Below, piece by piece: positions 10,313 through 20,114 of a stretch of 64,000 nt of DNA. Numbering within the stretch: position 1 is the stretch's first letter; every line of letters begins with the position of its first letter. Source of the DNA: Candidatus Sulfotelmatobacter kueseliae (lineage in GTDB: Bacteria > Acidobacteriota > Terriglobia > Terriglobales > Acidobacteriaceae); contig OMOD01000141.1 in the NCBI GenBank assembly GCA_900290255.1, positions 870 through 64,869 of the forward strand. The letters run 5' to 3'. Under the pieces are notes generated by a model, which was given only the letters and a program-made list of their open reading frames with translations, had not been told where the DNA came from and did no database searches. The position numbers and the translations under genes were made by a program.

Positions 10313-12082
10313 ATGACTCAATTGATTGAATTCAAACTTCCCGAGCTGGGAGAGAACATCGAACAAGGCGACTTGGTGCGCCTGATGATCGCTCCGGGCA
10401 AAACGGTCAGCCCCGGTCAGTCGGTCATGGAGATTGAAACCGACAAGGCTGTCGTCGAAGTGCCTTCGTCGGTGAGCGGAACCGTGCAGGAGATTCGCGT
10501 CAAGGAAGGTGAAAAGATCAAAGTCGGGCAAGTGATCTTCACCGTGGATGGAGCCGACGCAAAAGCTCCCGCCGTTCGCGCCGCCGCGGCGGTCGCTACT
10601 CCAGTTCCGCAAGACCCGCCCCCAATAGCGCTGCCGGGTGCTCCGCGAGTTCCAGCACGGACTCCTGCAGTCGCCGCTCCCGGCACGGCTTCCGAACTCG
10701 CCTCGGGGTCCGGCGAGTTTAGGCTCCCCGAACTTGGTGAAAACATCTCCCAGGGAGATCTCGTCCGGTTGATGATCGCGCCCGGCGCCAAGGTTTCCGA
10801 AGGTCAGCCGGTCATGGAACTGGAGACTGACAAGGCAGTCGTCGAAGTCCCGTCGTCAGTAAGTGGCATCGTCAAGGAAGTGAAAGTCAAAGAAGGCGAG
10901 AAGATCAAAGTCGGCCAGGTCATTTTCACCCTTGAAGGCGGAGTGCCCGCGCAACTCGAACCTTCCCGCGCCCGCACCGCGCCCGTGGAACACGTTTCCG
11001 GACAGCATGGAGCGCGCCTGGCTTTTCAGGCTGCGATTCGCGCCGAGGGCAAAACCGAAGAACAGGCGTTGCCCCCCGACCAACCGCTGCCCGCGCCGCT
11101 GGTCTTCAGCATGCCCGTGCAACTGGGCAAAGTCGCGGGCACCGAACAGCGCCAGCCGATTCCCGCGGCACCGCATGTGCGGCGGCTGGCTCGCGAAGTC
11201 GGCGTGGACATCTATGAGGTAAAAGGTACAGGCCCTGGCGGCCGCATCAGCGAAGACGACGTCAAGGCCTATGCCAAGTCCCTGCTGCAGGCCGCGTCAG
11301 CCGCGGCGCAAGCTCCGCCGCGAGCCACTCGCTTGGCCGCGCCTCCGCTTCCCGATTTCGCCAAATGGGGCAAAATCGAGCGCGTTTCCATTCGCGGCGT
11401 GCGCCGCAAAACAGCCGAGCACCTGGCCGAATCCTGGAACACGATCCCCCATGTCACGCAGCACGACCGCGCCGACATCACTGAACTTGAGCAACTGCGC
11501 GCCCGCTTCGCTCCCAAGGCCGAAGAAGCCGGCGGCAAAATGACCGTCACCGCGATCGCACTGAAAGTCTGCGCCGCGGCGCTGAAAGTTTTCCCGCAGT
11601 TCAACGCCAGCATCGACATCGAGAAGGAAGAAATCGTCTACAAGCAATACATCCACATCGGCGTGGCCGCTGATACGGACCGCGGCCTGCTCGTTCCCGT
11701 CATCCGCGACGTGGACAAGAAAAACATTGTGGAGCTCGCAGTCGAGTTGTCGCAGCTTTCGAAAAAGGCGCGGGAGAAGAAACTCACGCCCGCCGAAATG
11801 GAAGGCGGCACATTTACCATCACGAATCTGGGCGGCATTGGCGGCATCGGCTTTACGCCCATTGTGAATTATCCCGAAGTCGCGATCCTGGGCATCTCGC
11901 GGTCGCGCATGGAGCCGGAGTGGGTGCAACACAAAGGCGGCGGGAAGTTCGAGCCGCGGCTGATTCTGCCGCTCTCGCTTTCCTACGACCATCGGTTGAT
12001 TGACGGCGCCGACGCCGCTCGCTTCCTGCGCTGGATCGCCGAAGCGTTCGAGCAGCCGTTCTTGCTGTCGGTGCAGGGATAA
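10313..12082 (+). CDS. aceF: Dihydrolipoamide acetyltransferase (E2), two lipoyl domains
   Basis: Two lipoyl domains with ETDKAVVEVPSSVSG, peripheral-subunit-binding domain (PHVRRLAREVGVDIYEVKGTGPGGRISEDDV), catalytic SYDHRLIDGADAARFL. Start at 10313 preferred to 10277, which lies in a repeat. Confidence 0.95.
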   Translation: MTQLIEFKLPELGENIEQGDLVRLMIAPGKTVSPGQSVMEIETDKAVVEVPSSVSGTVQEIRVKEGEKIKVGQVIFTVDGADAKAPAVRAAAAVATPVPQDPPPIALPGAPRVPARTPAVAAPGTASELASGSGEFRLPELGENISQGDLVRLMIAPGAKVSEGQPVMELETDKAVVEVPSSVSGIVKEVKVKEGEKIKVGQVIFTLEGGVPAQLEPSRARTAPVEHVSGQHGARLAFQAAIRAEGKTEEQALPPDQPLPAPLVFSMPVQLGKVAGTEQRQPIPAAPHVRRLAREVGVDIYEVKGTGPGGRISEDDVKAYAKSLLQAASAAAQAPPRATRLAAPPLPDFAKWGKIERVSIRGVRRKTAEHLAESWNTIPHVTQHDRADITELEQLRARFAPKAEEAGGKMTVTAIALKVCAAALKVFPQFNASIDIEKEEIVYKQYIHIGVAADTDRGLLVPVIRDVDKKNIVELAVELSQLSKKAREKKLTPAEMEGGTFTITNLGGIGGIGFTPIVNYPEVAILGISRSRMEPEWVQHKGGGKFEPRLILPLSLSYDHRLIDGADAARFLRWIAEAFEQPFLLSVQG

Positions 12083-12084
12083 GG

Positions 12085-12280
12085 AAAGTTTCAAAGTTTC
12101 TCAGGTTTCAAGGTTTCAACGTTTCGGGGCTTTGGGGTCGTAAATTCTTTGAGCCTCGTGTTTGGGTCGTCATCCTGAGCGAAGCGAAGGATCTATGCAC
12201 TTTGCCTGCACCGCCCGAGCTGCATTCACCAGCAGTTTTAACTTTGCAACCATGAAACTCTGAAACCTTGAAACTTTTTC
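12085..12280. repeat. Composite intergenic repeat: degenerate gtttcaa tandem array, catcctgagcgaagcgaagga element, inverted ttgaaac array
   Basis: aagtttcaaagtttctcaggtttcaaggtttcaacgtttc (about 12085..12125), gtcatcctgagcgaagcgaaggatct (12169..12194), catgaaactctgaaaccttgaaacttt (about 12251..12276). Confidence 0.7.
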
Positions 12281-12286
12281 TCACAC

Positions 12287-13726
12287 ATGCCTGACTCCCA
12301 ATCGCTACACATCGCTGTCGTCGGCGCCGGTCCAGGAGGCTACGCCGCTGCTTTTCTCGCTGCCGATCTCGGCATGACCGTCACCCTCATTGATCCTGAA
12401 CTGAATCCCGGCGGAGTCTGCCTTCACCGCGGCTGCATTCCGTCGAAGGCACTGCTGCACGTGGCCAAGTTGCTCGAAGAATCCGCGCAGGCCAAGAACT
12501 GGGGCATTGACTTCGCCTCGCCGAAGATTGATCTGGCGCGTTTGCGCTCGTGGAAAGAGAGTGTGGTGAAAAAGCTCACGGGCGGGCTCGGCGTTCTCTC
12601 CAAACAACGCAAGGTGAACTACGTCCAGGGCCGCGCCGCTTTTGAAGATTCCACCAGGCTGCGCATCACGAAATCCGACGGATCAGAAGAAAGACTGGCC
12701 TTCGACCGCGTCATTATTGCGACAGGCTCGCGCCCCGCGATCATCCCATCTCTCAAGCTCGATACGCCGCGCATGATGGATTCCACCGGAGCACTGAATC
12801 TCGAAGACATCCCCGGCACCCTGCTCGTGGTCGGTGGCGGATACATCGGCCTGGAGCTTGGCTCCGTCTACGCCGCCTTGGGCACACGCGTCACCGTGGT
12901 CGAGATGCTGCCCGGCCTGCTTCCTGGCGCCGATCGCGACCTCGTCCTTCCGCTGCACAAGCGTCTGGAAAAAATGTTCGACGGAATCCTGCTCAACACC
13001 ACCGTTGCTTCTCTCAAAGACGAAGGCAGCGGCATCCGCGCCACCTTCGAAGGACCCGAGGTCGGGGTTGCCGAAGCCAACCCGCGCGAGAAAGTCTTCG
13101 ATCGCGTGCTCGTTTCGGTAGGCCGCAAGCCGAATTCGGAAATTCCGGGCCTCGAAAAGACGCGCGTGCAAGTCGGCCCGCGCGGTTTTATTCAGGTCAA
13201 CAAGCAGCTTCAAACCGAAGATCCTTCCATCTACGCCATCGGCGACGTTGTCGGCGAGCCCATGCTCGCGCATAAGGCCTCGCATGAAGGCCGCGTCGCC
13301 GTCGAAGCCATTGCCGGACAAAAAGTGGCCTTCGAGCCGAACGCTATTCCCGCCGTCGTCTTTACCGACCCCGAAGTCGCGTGGTGCGGCTTGACGGAAA
13401 CTCAGGCGCAGAACGAAAACCGCGAGATCAAGGTTGCCAGGTTTCCCTGGGCTGCGTCGGGCCGCGCCATCACGATCGATCGCCCCGAGGGTATGACCAA
13501 GCTCCTCTTCGATCCGCAGACGGAGCGCTTGCTGGGCATGGGCATCGTTGGCGCGGGCGCGGGCGAGCTGATCGCCGAAGGGGTGCTCGCCATCGAAATG
13601 GCAGCTCTGGCCAAAGACGTGGCGCTGACCATTCATCCGCATCCCACGCTCTCGGAGACGATCATGGAATCGGCCGAGGTTTTCTTTGGCACCAGTACGC
13701 ACATCTACCGGCCCAAGCGCGCATAG
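12287..13726 (+). CDS. lpdA: Dihydrolipoamide dehydrogenase (E3)
   Basis: [11 protein letters not shown], redox-active [44 protein letters not shown]. Confidence 0.95.
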   Translation: MPDSQSLHIAVVGAGPGGYAAAFLAADLGMTVTLIDPELNPGGVCLHRGCIPSKALLHVAKLLEESAQAKNWGIDFASPKIDLARLRSWKESVVKKLTGGLGVLSKQRKVNYVQGRAAFEDSTRLRITKSDGSEERLAFDRVIIATGSRPAIIPSLKLDTPRMMDSTGALNLEDIPGTLLVVGGGYIGLELGSVYAALGTRVTVVEMLPGLLPGADRDLVLPLHKRLEKMFDGILLNTTVASLKDEGSGIRATFEGPEVGVAEANPREKVFDRVLVSVGRKPNSEIPGLEKTRVQVGPRGFIQVNKQLQTEDPSIYAIGDVVGEPMLAHKASHEGRVAVEAIAGQKVAFEPNAIPAVVFTDPEVAWCGLTETQAQNENREIKVARFPWAASGRAITIDRPEGMTKLLFDPQTERLLGMGIVGAGAGELIAEGVLAIEMAALAKDVALTIHPHPTLSETIMESAEVFFGTSTHIYRPKRA

Positions 13727-13741
13727 CGGCAGGAGACGATC

Positions 13742-15661
13742 ATGCTCTCTTCCATCAACAATTCTGTCATCCTGAGCGGAGTTTGCGTCCGCGAAGAGCG
13801 GACGCAAACGCAGTCGAAGGACCCCGTGTCCCCCTCGACCACCAGCGGCCTCCATAGGAATCTGCGCCAATACGGGGAAAGCCCCCTCCAAAGCGCTCTC
13901 GTTCTTCTCGCTGGAATATTCTTTCTTGCCTTTTGCCTCCGTTCCCCAGCCCAGACGCCGCTCAGCCAGGTTCTGCAACCTTCCTCGACGGCAAGCATCC
14001 CTAGCGCTCCCCTCGATCCTCTCGGGCGCGGCACGCCGTCAGGCGCTGTTCTCGGATTTCTGCAGGCCGCGCAGTCCGGCAACAACGCGATTGCCGCGCA
14101 ATATCTGCAGATGAGCGCCGCGCATCGCCAGTCGGAAGGCGAACCGATGGCAATGCAGCTCAAATTTGTCATGGACCACAGCACCTTCACCGGGCGAGTG
14201 GGCAACTTCACCCAGCCCGAAGGAACTCCACAGGAAGGCGTTCCCCCGGGCCGGCAGAAGCTCGGCACGATGTCATCCGGCGATGTTGAGGTCGATCTCG
14301 ACCTGGTGCGCGTATCCGATCCCAACGCGGGCAAGATCTGGCTGATTTCTTCCGACACGCTGGCGCAGGTCCCCGAACTCTACGATCAGGTGCAGGCGCG
14401 CCAAGTGGAGAGCAAGCTCCCCAGCGTCGTGGTCAAGCACCAGTTAGCGGGAATGCCGGTGTGGCAGTGGCTGGTGCTGTTGCTCGCCCTCCCGTTGGCT
14501 GCGGCCGTCGGCTGGCTGATCCTGGCCCTGCTTGAGATTCCCCTGCGCTGGTGGGCGCGGCGGCGCGGCCAGATGGAACTCGCCAGTTGGCGCTCGGTCT
14601 CGGGTCCGGCGTGGCTGCTCGCCGGGACTCTTGCCCATCAAGCTTTCGCCCGCTACCTGGGCATGCCGCTGCTGGATCGTCACTATTATTTTCAAGCAAC
14701 TTCGATCGCACTCATCATCAGCGTCACCTGGATTTGCTGGCGCGTCGTGCGCTGGTCGCTAGGCCGCGTGCGCAATCGCGCCCTGGCCCGCGGGCACGCC
14801 GGCACCGGATCGCTCATGCTGCTGGGCGAGCGCATCGTCAAAGCGGTGATTTTTCTGGTAGGCCTGTTTGCCGTGCTCGGCAGCCTGGGCTTCAATATGA
14901 GCACCGCGCTCGCCGGCCTGGGCATTGGCGGGCTGGCCATCGGCTTCGGCGCCCAGAAGACGATTGAGAATCTGTTCGGCGGCGTTTCTGTTCTCGGCGA
15001 CGAAGTCATCCGCGTCGGAGACTATTGCCGCTTCGGCGATCGCACTGGCACAGTCGAAGATATCGGCCTGCGCTCCACCCGCATCCGCACCGATGAGCGA
15101 ACCCTGGTCGCCATTCCCAACGGCACCGTCGCCAGCATTAACGTCGAAAACTTCAGCCGCCGCGACAAGATTCTCTTCAAAACCAATCTCGGCGTGCGCA
15201 GCGAGACCTCGGCTGATCATTTGCGCTTCGTTCTGTCGGAGGTGCGGCGCCTGCTGTACAGCCATCCCAAGGTCGAGACGGGCAGCGTTCGCGTGCGCCT
15301 CACTGACATCGCAGGCAGTTCCCTCAGCGTAGAGGTGTTCTGCTATATCCTGACGCGCGACTTCAACGAGTTCGCGGCCATCCGTGAAGACCTGCTGCTG
15401 CGCATGATGGAGATCGTGGAGCAGTCCGGCAGCGGGCTGGCTCTTCCTTCGCAGACTCTTTATCTCAGTCGCGACTCGGGACTGGAAAAAGAAAAAGCCG
15501 ATGCCGCCGTCCAGAAAGTCGCGGAATTGCGCGACGGAAAACAGTTGCCGTTTCCGGACTTTCATGAGAAAGACATCTCTTCGTTCAAAGGATCGATCGA
15601 GTATCCGCCGGCAGATTCGGCGGTGCGGAAGAAGGCGGGCGAGTCCGGCAAGATCAGTTAG
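13742..15661 (+). CDS. Mechanosensitive ion channel, MscS family
   Basis: MscS pore/beta domain: LAGLGIGGLAIGFGAQKTIENLFGGVSVLGDEVIRVGDYCRFGDRTGTVEDIGLRSTRIRTDERTLVAIPNG. Exact start uncertain because a repeat lies at the 5' end. Confidence 0.88.
   Translation: MLSSINNSVILSGVCVREERTQTQSKDPVSPSTTSGLHRNLRQYGESPLQSALVLLAGIFFLAFCLRSPAQTPLSQVLQPSSTASIPSAPLDPLGRGTPSGAVLGFLQAAQSGNNAIAAQYLQMSAAHRQSEGEPMAMQLKFVMDHSTFTGRVGNFTQPEGTPQEGVPPGRQKLGTMSSGDVEVDLDLVRVSDPNAGKIWLISSDTLAQVPELYDQVQARQVESKLPSVVVKHQLAGMPVWQWLVLLLALPLAAAVGWLILALLEIPLRWWARRRGQMELASWRSVSGPAWLLAGTLAHQAFARYLGMPLLDRHYYFQATSIALIISVTWICWRVVRWSLGRVRNRALARGHAGTGSLMLLGERIVKAVIFLVGLFAVLGSLGFNMSTALAGLGIGGLAIGFGAQKTIENLFGGVSVLGDEVIRVGDYCRFGDRTGTVEDIGLRSTRIRTDERTLVAIPNGTVASINVENFSRRDKILFKTNLGVRSETSADHLRFVLSEVRRLLYSHPKVETGSVRVRLTDIAGSSLSVEVFCYILTRDFNEFAAIREDLLLRMMEIVEQSGSGLALPSQTLYLSRDSGLEKEKADAAVQKVAELRDGKQLPFPDFHEKDISSFKGSIEYPPADSAVRKKAGESGKIS
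13766..13830. repeat. Palindromic repeat overlapping the 5' end of the MscS CDS
   Basis: gtcatcctgagcg then perfect 12-bp stem gtttgcgtccgc-gaaga-gcggacgcaaac (13781..13809), then cgcagtcgaaggacc. Confidence 0.8.
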
Positions 15662-15693
15662 GCGCGGGGAAAATCAGCAACGTACCCGGCCGA

Positions 15694-17403
15694 TCACTTC
15701 GCCGCTGAGCCGTCACCTGCGTGTCTAGAGCCGAATTTTTCCCCAAAGAAGTCGCCGTTGTTCCAGGTCGGCGCGGCATCCTGCTGCGCAATGTCATACC
15801 CGACGAGGAAGTTGACTCCTGCCGCTCTGGCTCCCGAGGCGTAGTCGAGCACTTGATCCATGTTGTCGAGCGGGGTGTGATATTTCGTCACCATCCATTC
15901 CTTCTGCACTTTGAGTCCGTCGATTTTAGGATCGACGCTTTTTATCCCGTCTCCGACTTCGACCGCGGGAACGCCCTGCTGCACGAAGGAATACTGGTCG
16001 CTGCGAATGAAAAAATTCTCTTCCGGCATGGGATCAGGTGTGAGGGAATAGCCGATCTGCTTCGCGGCCGATTGCACCTGCTGTTCGAGACTGGAGTGCT
16101 CGATGCCGAGCACGATCAAGTCCTTCATGTCGTAGTACAGACCGGGCGCACCGTCGATGTTGATGTCCGCAGCAATCGCGCTTCGCGGGACGGTGGGAAA
16201 GTGCGCGAAGTAATCGGAACCGAGCAGGCCCATCTCTTCACCGGTTACAAAGACAAACAGGATGGAGCGGCGAGGAACCTTGGGCAGGCTGGCAAAGGCA
16301 CGCGCGATTTCGAGCAGGCTCGCAACTCCGCTGGCATTGTCGAGAGCGCCGTGGCAAACGTTATCGCCATTCTTCGGCGGGCAGATTCCCAGATGATCGA
16401 CGTGCGCGGTGTAGACCACATACTGGTTGCGCAGCACCGGATCGGAGCCGGGGACCTCGCCGATGATGTTGGGGCTGTCGGCCGAGGTATGCGAACTGAT
16501 CGTATGGATGCGGGCGGTGACGGGCAGAGCGAGCGATTGCGGCTGGCTGGCCCGGGCCGTATCGAAGACTTGGTCCAGAGTTTTGCCGGCTCCGGCGAAC
16601 AGCTTCTCAGCTCCCGATTGATTGAGCTCTACCCAGCAGCGCAGGCCCGGAAATCCGTTGTGCGGGCCGCCATCCTTCTGCAGCCATTCCATGTTTCCCA
16701 TCTGGACCTGCGGCATATTCCAGTCCCACGGATTGCGCTTCTGATCTTCCGGCGTCAGCAGGTCGATGAACCCAACCGCCCCGTGCGCTACCGCGTTCTT
16801 TGCCTTTACGGCGTAGTCGGAATAGTACGCTCGCACCGTGGAAGGAAACTTTGCCGGTGCATTGCCCAGCACGGCCACGATCTTGCCCTTCACGTCGGCG
16901 CTGGCGTAGTCGTCGTAATTGTGTTCCGGCGCGGTTACGCCGAATCCTACGAACACGACCGGAGCCTCAACGCTGCTGTCGGTCCGGTTCAGGTCGCCGT
17001 AGAGCACGTAATCCTTCAGGGAAACCAGAGTTTGCTCGCCGCTCTTGGTGATCAGCACCAGGGAACTCTTGCCGTCGTCAACTACCGACTTGCGCAGCGG
17101 CACCGTTTGATACCAGGTTCCGTTCACGCCGGCAGGATGCAGGCCTGCGGCCTCGAGTTGCGTTGCCACGTATCGGGCCGCGATCTCGTAGCTTGTTGTG
17201 CCCGTGCCTCGACCCTGTAGGAGCGAGTCCGACAGAAAACGCATGTGGGCACGAATAGCATCGGGGCGGATCGCATTCATAGCTGCCTGCTCGGGCGCAG
17301 ACGGCGATCCTTGTGCGAAAGCGCAGGCACAAAGGCAAAGTATGAGCGACGACCTTAGAAGGCAGAGTTTCACCGGAATCTCCTTTTGCTTCAAAAACGG
17401 CAC
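15694..17403 (-). CDS. M28 family metallopeptidase with PA domain, exported
   Basis: Signal peptide; VVYTAHVDHLG, GALDNASGVASLLEIARAF, FVFVTGEEMGLLGSDYFA zinc-peptidase motifs. Confidence 0.88.
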   Translation of the reverse strand: MPFLKQKEIPVKLCLLRSSLILCLCACAFAQGSPSAPEQAAMNAIRPDAIRAHMRFLSDSLLQGRGTGTTSYEIAARYVATQLEAAGLHPAGVNGTWYQTVPLRKSVVDDGKSSLVLITKSGEQTLVSLKDYVLYGDLNRTDSSVEAPVVFVGFGVTAPEHNYDDYASADVKGKIVAVLGNAPAKFPSTVRAYYSDYAVKAKNAVAHGAVGFIDLLTPEDQKRNPWDWNMPQVQMGNMEWLQKDGGPHNGFPGLRCWVELNQSGAEKLFAGAGKTLDQVFDTARASQPQSLALPVTARIHTISSHTSADSPNIIGEVPGSDPVLRNQYVVYTAHVDHLGICPPKNGDNVCHGALDNASGVASLLEIARAFASLPKVPRRSILFVFVTGEEMGLLGSDYFAHFPTVPRSAIAADINIDGAPGLYYDMKDLIVLGIEHSSLEQQVQSAAKQIGYSLTPDPMPEENFFIRSDQYSFVQQGVPAVEVGDGIKSVDPKIDGLKVQKEWMVTKYHTPLDNMDQVLDYASGARAAGVNFLVGYDIAQQDAAPTWNNGDFFGEKFGSRHAGDGSAAK

Positions 17404-17490
17404 TGATCATACACCCATCTCGGCGTTCGCCGACGACGTCTGTCAACTCCGGATGATGGGCGCTAGGCTCAATCCTTCGCACTCAGACGA

Positions 17491-18135
17491 CTACACTGTC
17501 TGTTCCAAATGTCGAGCCTCCCACCGGTGGCTGAGCCAGTTCAAAAGTAAATGCGTCGGAAAATAAACACACAGTGGCACTACGACCAAATAGCCCGCCA
17601 GATATGCCCATCCCGGCATGGCATGCTGCTGGTGGAAGAACAGGCCGCGAGCCCAGTTCACGTCCATCTCTGGCCGCCAGAAATAATTGATGGGCACCAC
17701 AATCCACGCCGTCAGGGTCTGCAATTTCCATCCCCGCCGGTCGTAGCCCAGCCGCCAGATCGCCCAAACGAGCATTGGCGGCGTGGCTACATGAAACAGG
17801 CTCAGGAGACGAACGAACAGCCGCAGCCCCGGATCAAACATATACTCCGTGCCTCCGACGATGTGACGACCGGTCGCCAGAGCCCCGGCAAGGTCCACAA
17901 CATAGAGCGACTGGAACAGCAGCAGCCCGCAGGCCACCCAGGAAAAAATCAGCGGACTCTCCAGCCATAAACCGATTCCGATCAGCACGTTCCCGATGTC
18001 GCAAAAGAACAGAAAGTTCTGCGGCCCGTATTGCCGCCAATACACCGGCGCCCAGACGATCAGCCAGACCGTCCACGCAATCTTGAGCCACCGCGGCACC
18101 CGCGACCTCATGGCCTGCCATTGTATGCCGCCCAT
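17491..18135 (-). CDS. Predicted multi-pass membrane protein, function unknown
   Basis: Long ORF with several hydrophobic segments. True start may be ATG at residue 9. Confidence 0.7.
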   Translation of the reverse strand: MGGIQWQAMRSRVPRWLKIAWTVWLIVWAPVYWRQYGPQNFLFFCDIGNVLIGIGLWLESPLIFSWVACGLLLFQSLYVVDLAGALATGRHIVGGTEYMFDPGLRLFVRLLSLFHVATPPMLVWAIWRLGYDRRGWKLQTLTAWIVVPINYFWRPEMDVNWARGLFFHQQHAMPGWAYLAGYLVVVPLCVYFPTHLLLNWLSHRWEARHLEQTV

Positions 18136-18285
18136 TCATTCCTCAGCGATCTCCGCGTGCTCGGCGCCTGGGCTGCATCTGGCCCCCGGGTTTCCTCGCC
18201 CGGAAGAAACCCCACGAAAGCACCTGATCCCGGATTACTAGCGTAACTTGATGCCCCTTACGCCTGTACCTAGGATGAGATCGGT

Positions 18286-20013
18286 ATGGGTTTCCAAGCT
18301 CTTCTCTTCTGTCCCGATGACAAAACCGCCCGCTCGGTGACGCAAGTCTTAAGCGAGCTGGAGTTCAACGTCGAGTCTTGCAACGAACCTTTCGCTGCAG
18401 TGAAGAAGTTGATGGGCACACACTTCGACGCGATTGTGGTGGACTGCGATAACGAGCAGAACGCCGCACTATTGTTCAAGAGCGCGCGGAATTCGACGTC
18501 CAACCAGGCGTCGCTGGCCGTAGCCGTCGTGGAAGGTCAGGCCGGGGTGGCCAAAGCATTTCGCATTGGTGCCAACCTGGTCCTGACCAAACCCATCAAT
18601 ATCGAACAGGCCAAGGGCACGTTGCGGGTGGCCCGCGGACTGCTGCGGAAGGGCGATCCGGCAAAACCGGCGGCGCCCGCAGCAACCGCAGCTGCGCCTG
18701 GAACCTCAGTTGCGGCGCCGGCCAAGGCGCCCGCGAGTGCTCCGGCAGCGCGTCCGGCCACGCCGGCCGTTGCCAAGCCGACCGCCGTTCCGGCACGCCC
18801 GGCACCGGCGGCGAGCGCGAGTGCGGCTTCGGTTGTTCCGGCCGCGGTTAAGAAAATTGATGCGCCGGTTCTTCCCGCAGCCAAGTCGCCTGTTGCGGCC
18901 GTCCCGGCAATGCACGCACCTGCGGCCGAAGCGAGCCCGGTCAAGTCTGCCGCACACGCTCCCTCCGCTTCATGGAGCAGCGGAGCTGCCAGCGCGCCTG
19001 CGCCGGCCCGTGAAATTCTGGAAATTCCGCCGGTGGAACTGAAGCCGACGAGCGCTCCCCGTGAAGACGACGAGATTCTTGAAGCCCCTGGCGCAGAACG
19101 GCCAAGCGCGTCAACCGAATCTGCGAAGAATGTGCCCGCGCCCTCTTTCACCTTCGGCGGAGCCAATGCTCCCGCAAAATCAGGCGGAGCCAAGAAGGTT
19201 GTGTTGGCAATCGCAGCGGCCGTAATCGTAGCCGTAGGATCATACGCTGGGTTGACGTACTATCAGGGACGTGCGAACCAGAACCAGCCTGTTAAAACCC
19301 CCATGCCCACGAAAGTTGCGGATTTGCTGGCGGAGAAGCCATCTGGCGCGCAGCCTGCTCCGGCGCCTGCAGCCGCCGCGCTGGAACCGCAACTTGCGTC
19401 GCAGCCAGCGGCAACCACGACGGCACCCGCCCCGAGCGCGGCAAATGACGACAGTGAATCCGCGCCCGAGGAAAGCGCACCTCCTGCAGCACCGACTTCC
19501 GTCAAGCCGAAGAGTTCCTCGTCCCCGGCCAGCAAAGCTGCCTCAGCCGCAGCGTCGGCACCTGCACCAGCGCCTCTTATGGTCAAGGGGGGCGCGGCCC
19601 CGGCGAAGACAGCACCAGTGGAGCCCGATGCTCAGGCTCCCAGCGTAATGGGAATCGCGGCAGCGGGTTCGAGCGGCCCCCTGCCGGACCTCGGCACAAC
19701 CGACGGCTCCAAACCTGTGCTCCAGCGGTTGAACATTTCCCAGGGAGTATCCACGGGATTGCTCATCAAGAAGGTCGACCCGGTCTATCCGCCTACCGCT
19801 TTGCGCATGCGGGTTGAGGGCGCCGTCCAGTTGATGGCGACGGTTTCCAAAGCCGGTGACATCACCCAAGTGCAAGTGCTGAGCGGCGACCAGCAACTGA
19901 CGCAGGCGGCAGTCGATGCCGTCAAGCGTTGGAAATACAAGCCATACCTGCTCAACGGCGAGCCGGTCGAAATTCAGACGCAGGTCACCATCAACTTCAG
20001 ACTGCCGCACTAG
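18286..20013 (+). CDS. Receiver-like domain / Ala-Pro linker / TM / TonB C-terminal fusion protein
   Basis: N-term ALLFCPDDKTARSVTQVLSELEFNVESC...FDAIVVDCDN...LVLTKPI (receiver-like); TM VVLAIAAAVIVAVGSYAGLTYY; C-term GLLIKKVDPVYPPTALRMRVEGAVQLMATVSKAGDITQVQVLSGDQQLTQAAVDAVKRWKYKPYLLNGEPVEIQTQVTINF (TonB family). Confidence 0.85.
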   Translation: MGFQALLFCPDDKTARSVTQVLSELEFNVESCNEPFAAVKKLMGTHFDAIVVDCDNEQNAALLFKSARNSTSNQASLAVAVVEGQAGVAKAFRIGANLVLTKPINIEQAKGTLRVARGLLRKGDPAKPAAPAATAAAPGTSVAAPAKAPASAPAARPATPAVAKPTAVPARPAPAASASAASVVPAAVKKIDAPVLPAAKSPVAAVPAMHAPAAEASPVKSAAHAPSASWSSGAASAPAPAREILEIPPVELKPTSAPREDDEILEAPGAERPSASTESAKNVPAPSFTFGGANAPAKSGGAKKVVLAIAAAVIVAVGSYAGLTYYQGRANQNQPVKTPMPTKVADLLAEKPSGAQPAPAPAAAALEPQLASQPAATTTAPAPSAANDDSESAPEESAPPAAPTSVKPKSSSSPASKAASAAASAPAPAPLMVKGGAAPAKTAPVEPDAQAPSVMGIAAAGSSGPLPDLGTTDGSKPVLQRLNISQGVSTGLLIKKVDPVYPPTALRMRVEGAVQLMATVSKAGDITQVQVLSGDQQLTQAAVDAVKRWKYKPYLLNGEPVEIQTQVTINFRLPH

Positions 20014-20020
20014 AACAATC

Positions 20021-20114
20021 GGTCTTGGGTCTTAGGTCTTGGGTCTGAAGCCCGAGGTCTGAGGTCTGCGGTCTGAGGTCCGAGGTCTGAGGTCCGCGGT
20101 CCGCGGTCCGCGGT
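20021..20114. repeat. Degenerate ~7-bp tandem repeat (ggtctga / ggtccgc / ggtctt)
   Basis: ggtcttgggtcttaggtcttgggtctgaagcccgaggtctgaggtctgcggtctgaggtccgaggtctgaggtccgcggtccgcggtccgcggt, 8 bp after the TonB-fusion stop codon. Confidence 0.9.

Noticed and set aside
15721-17220. 499-aa plus-strand ORF
   Set aside because: Antisense to the M28 peptidase, which has clear zinc-peptidase motifs and a signal peptide.
20021-20114. CRISPR array
   Set aside because: Units are about 7 bp with no spacers and no cas genes; simple degenerate tandem repeat.
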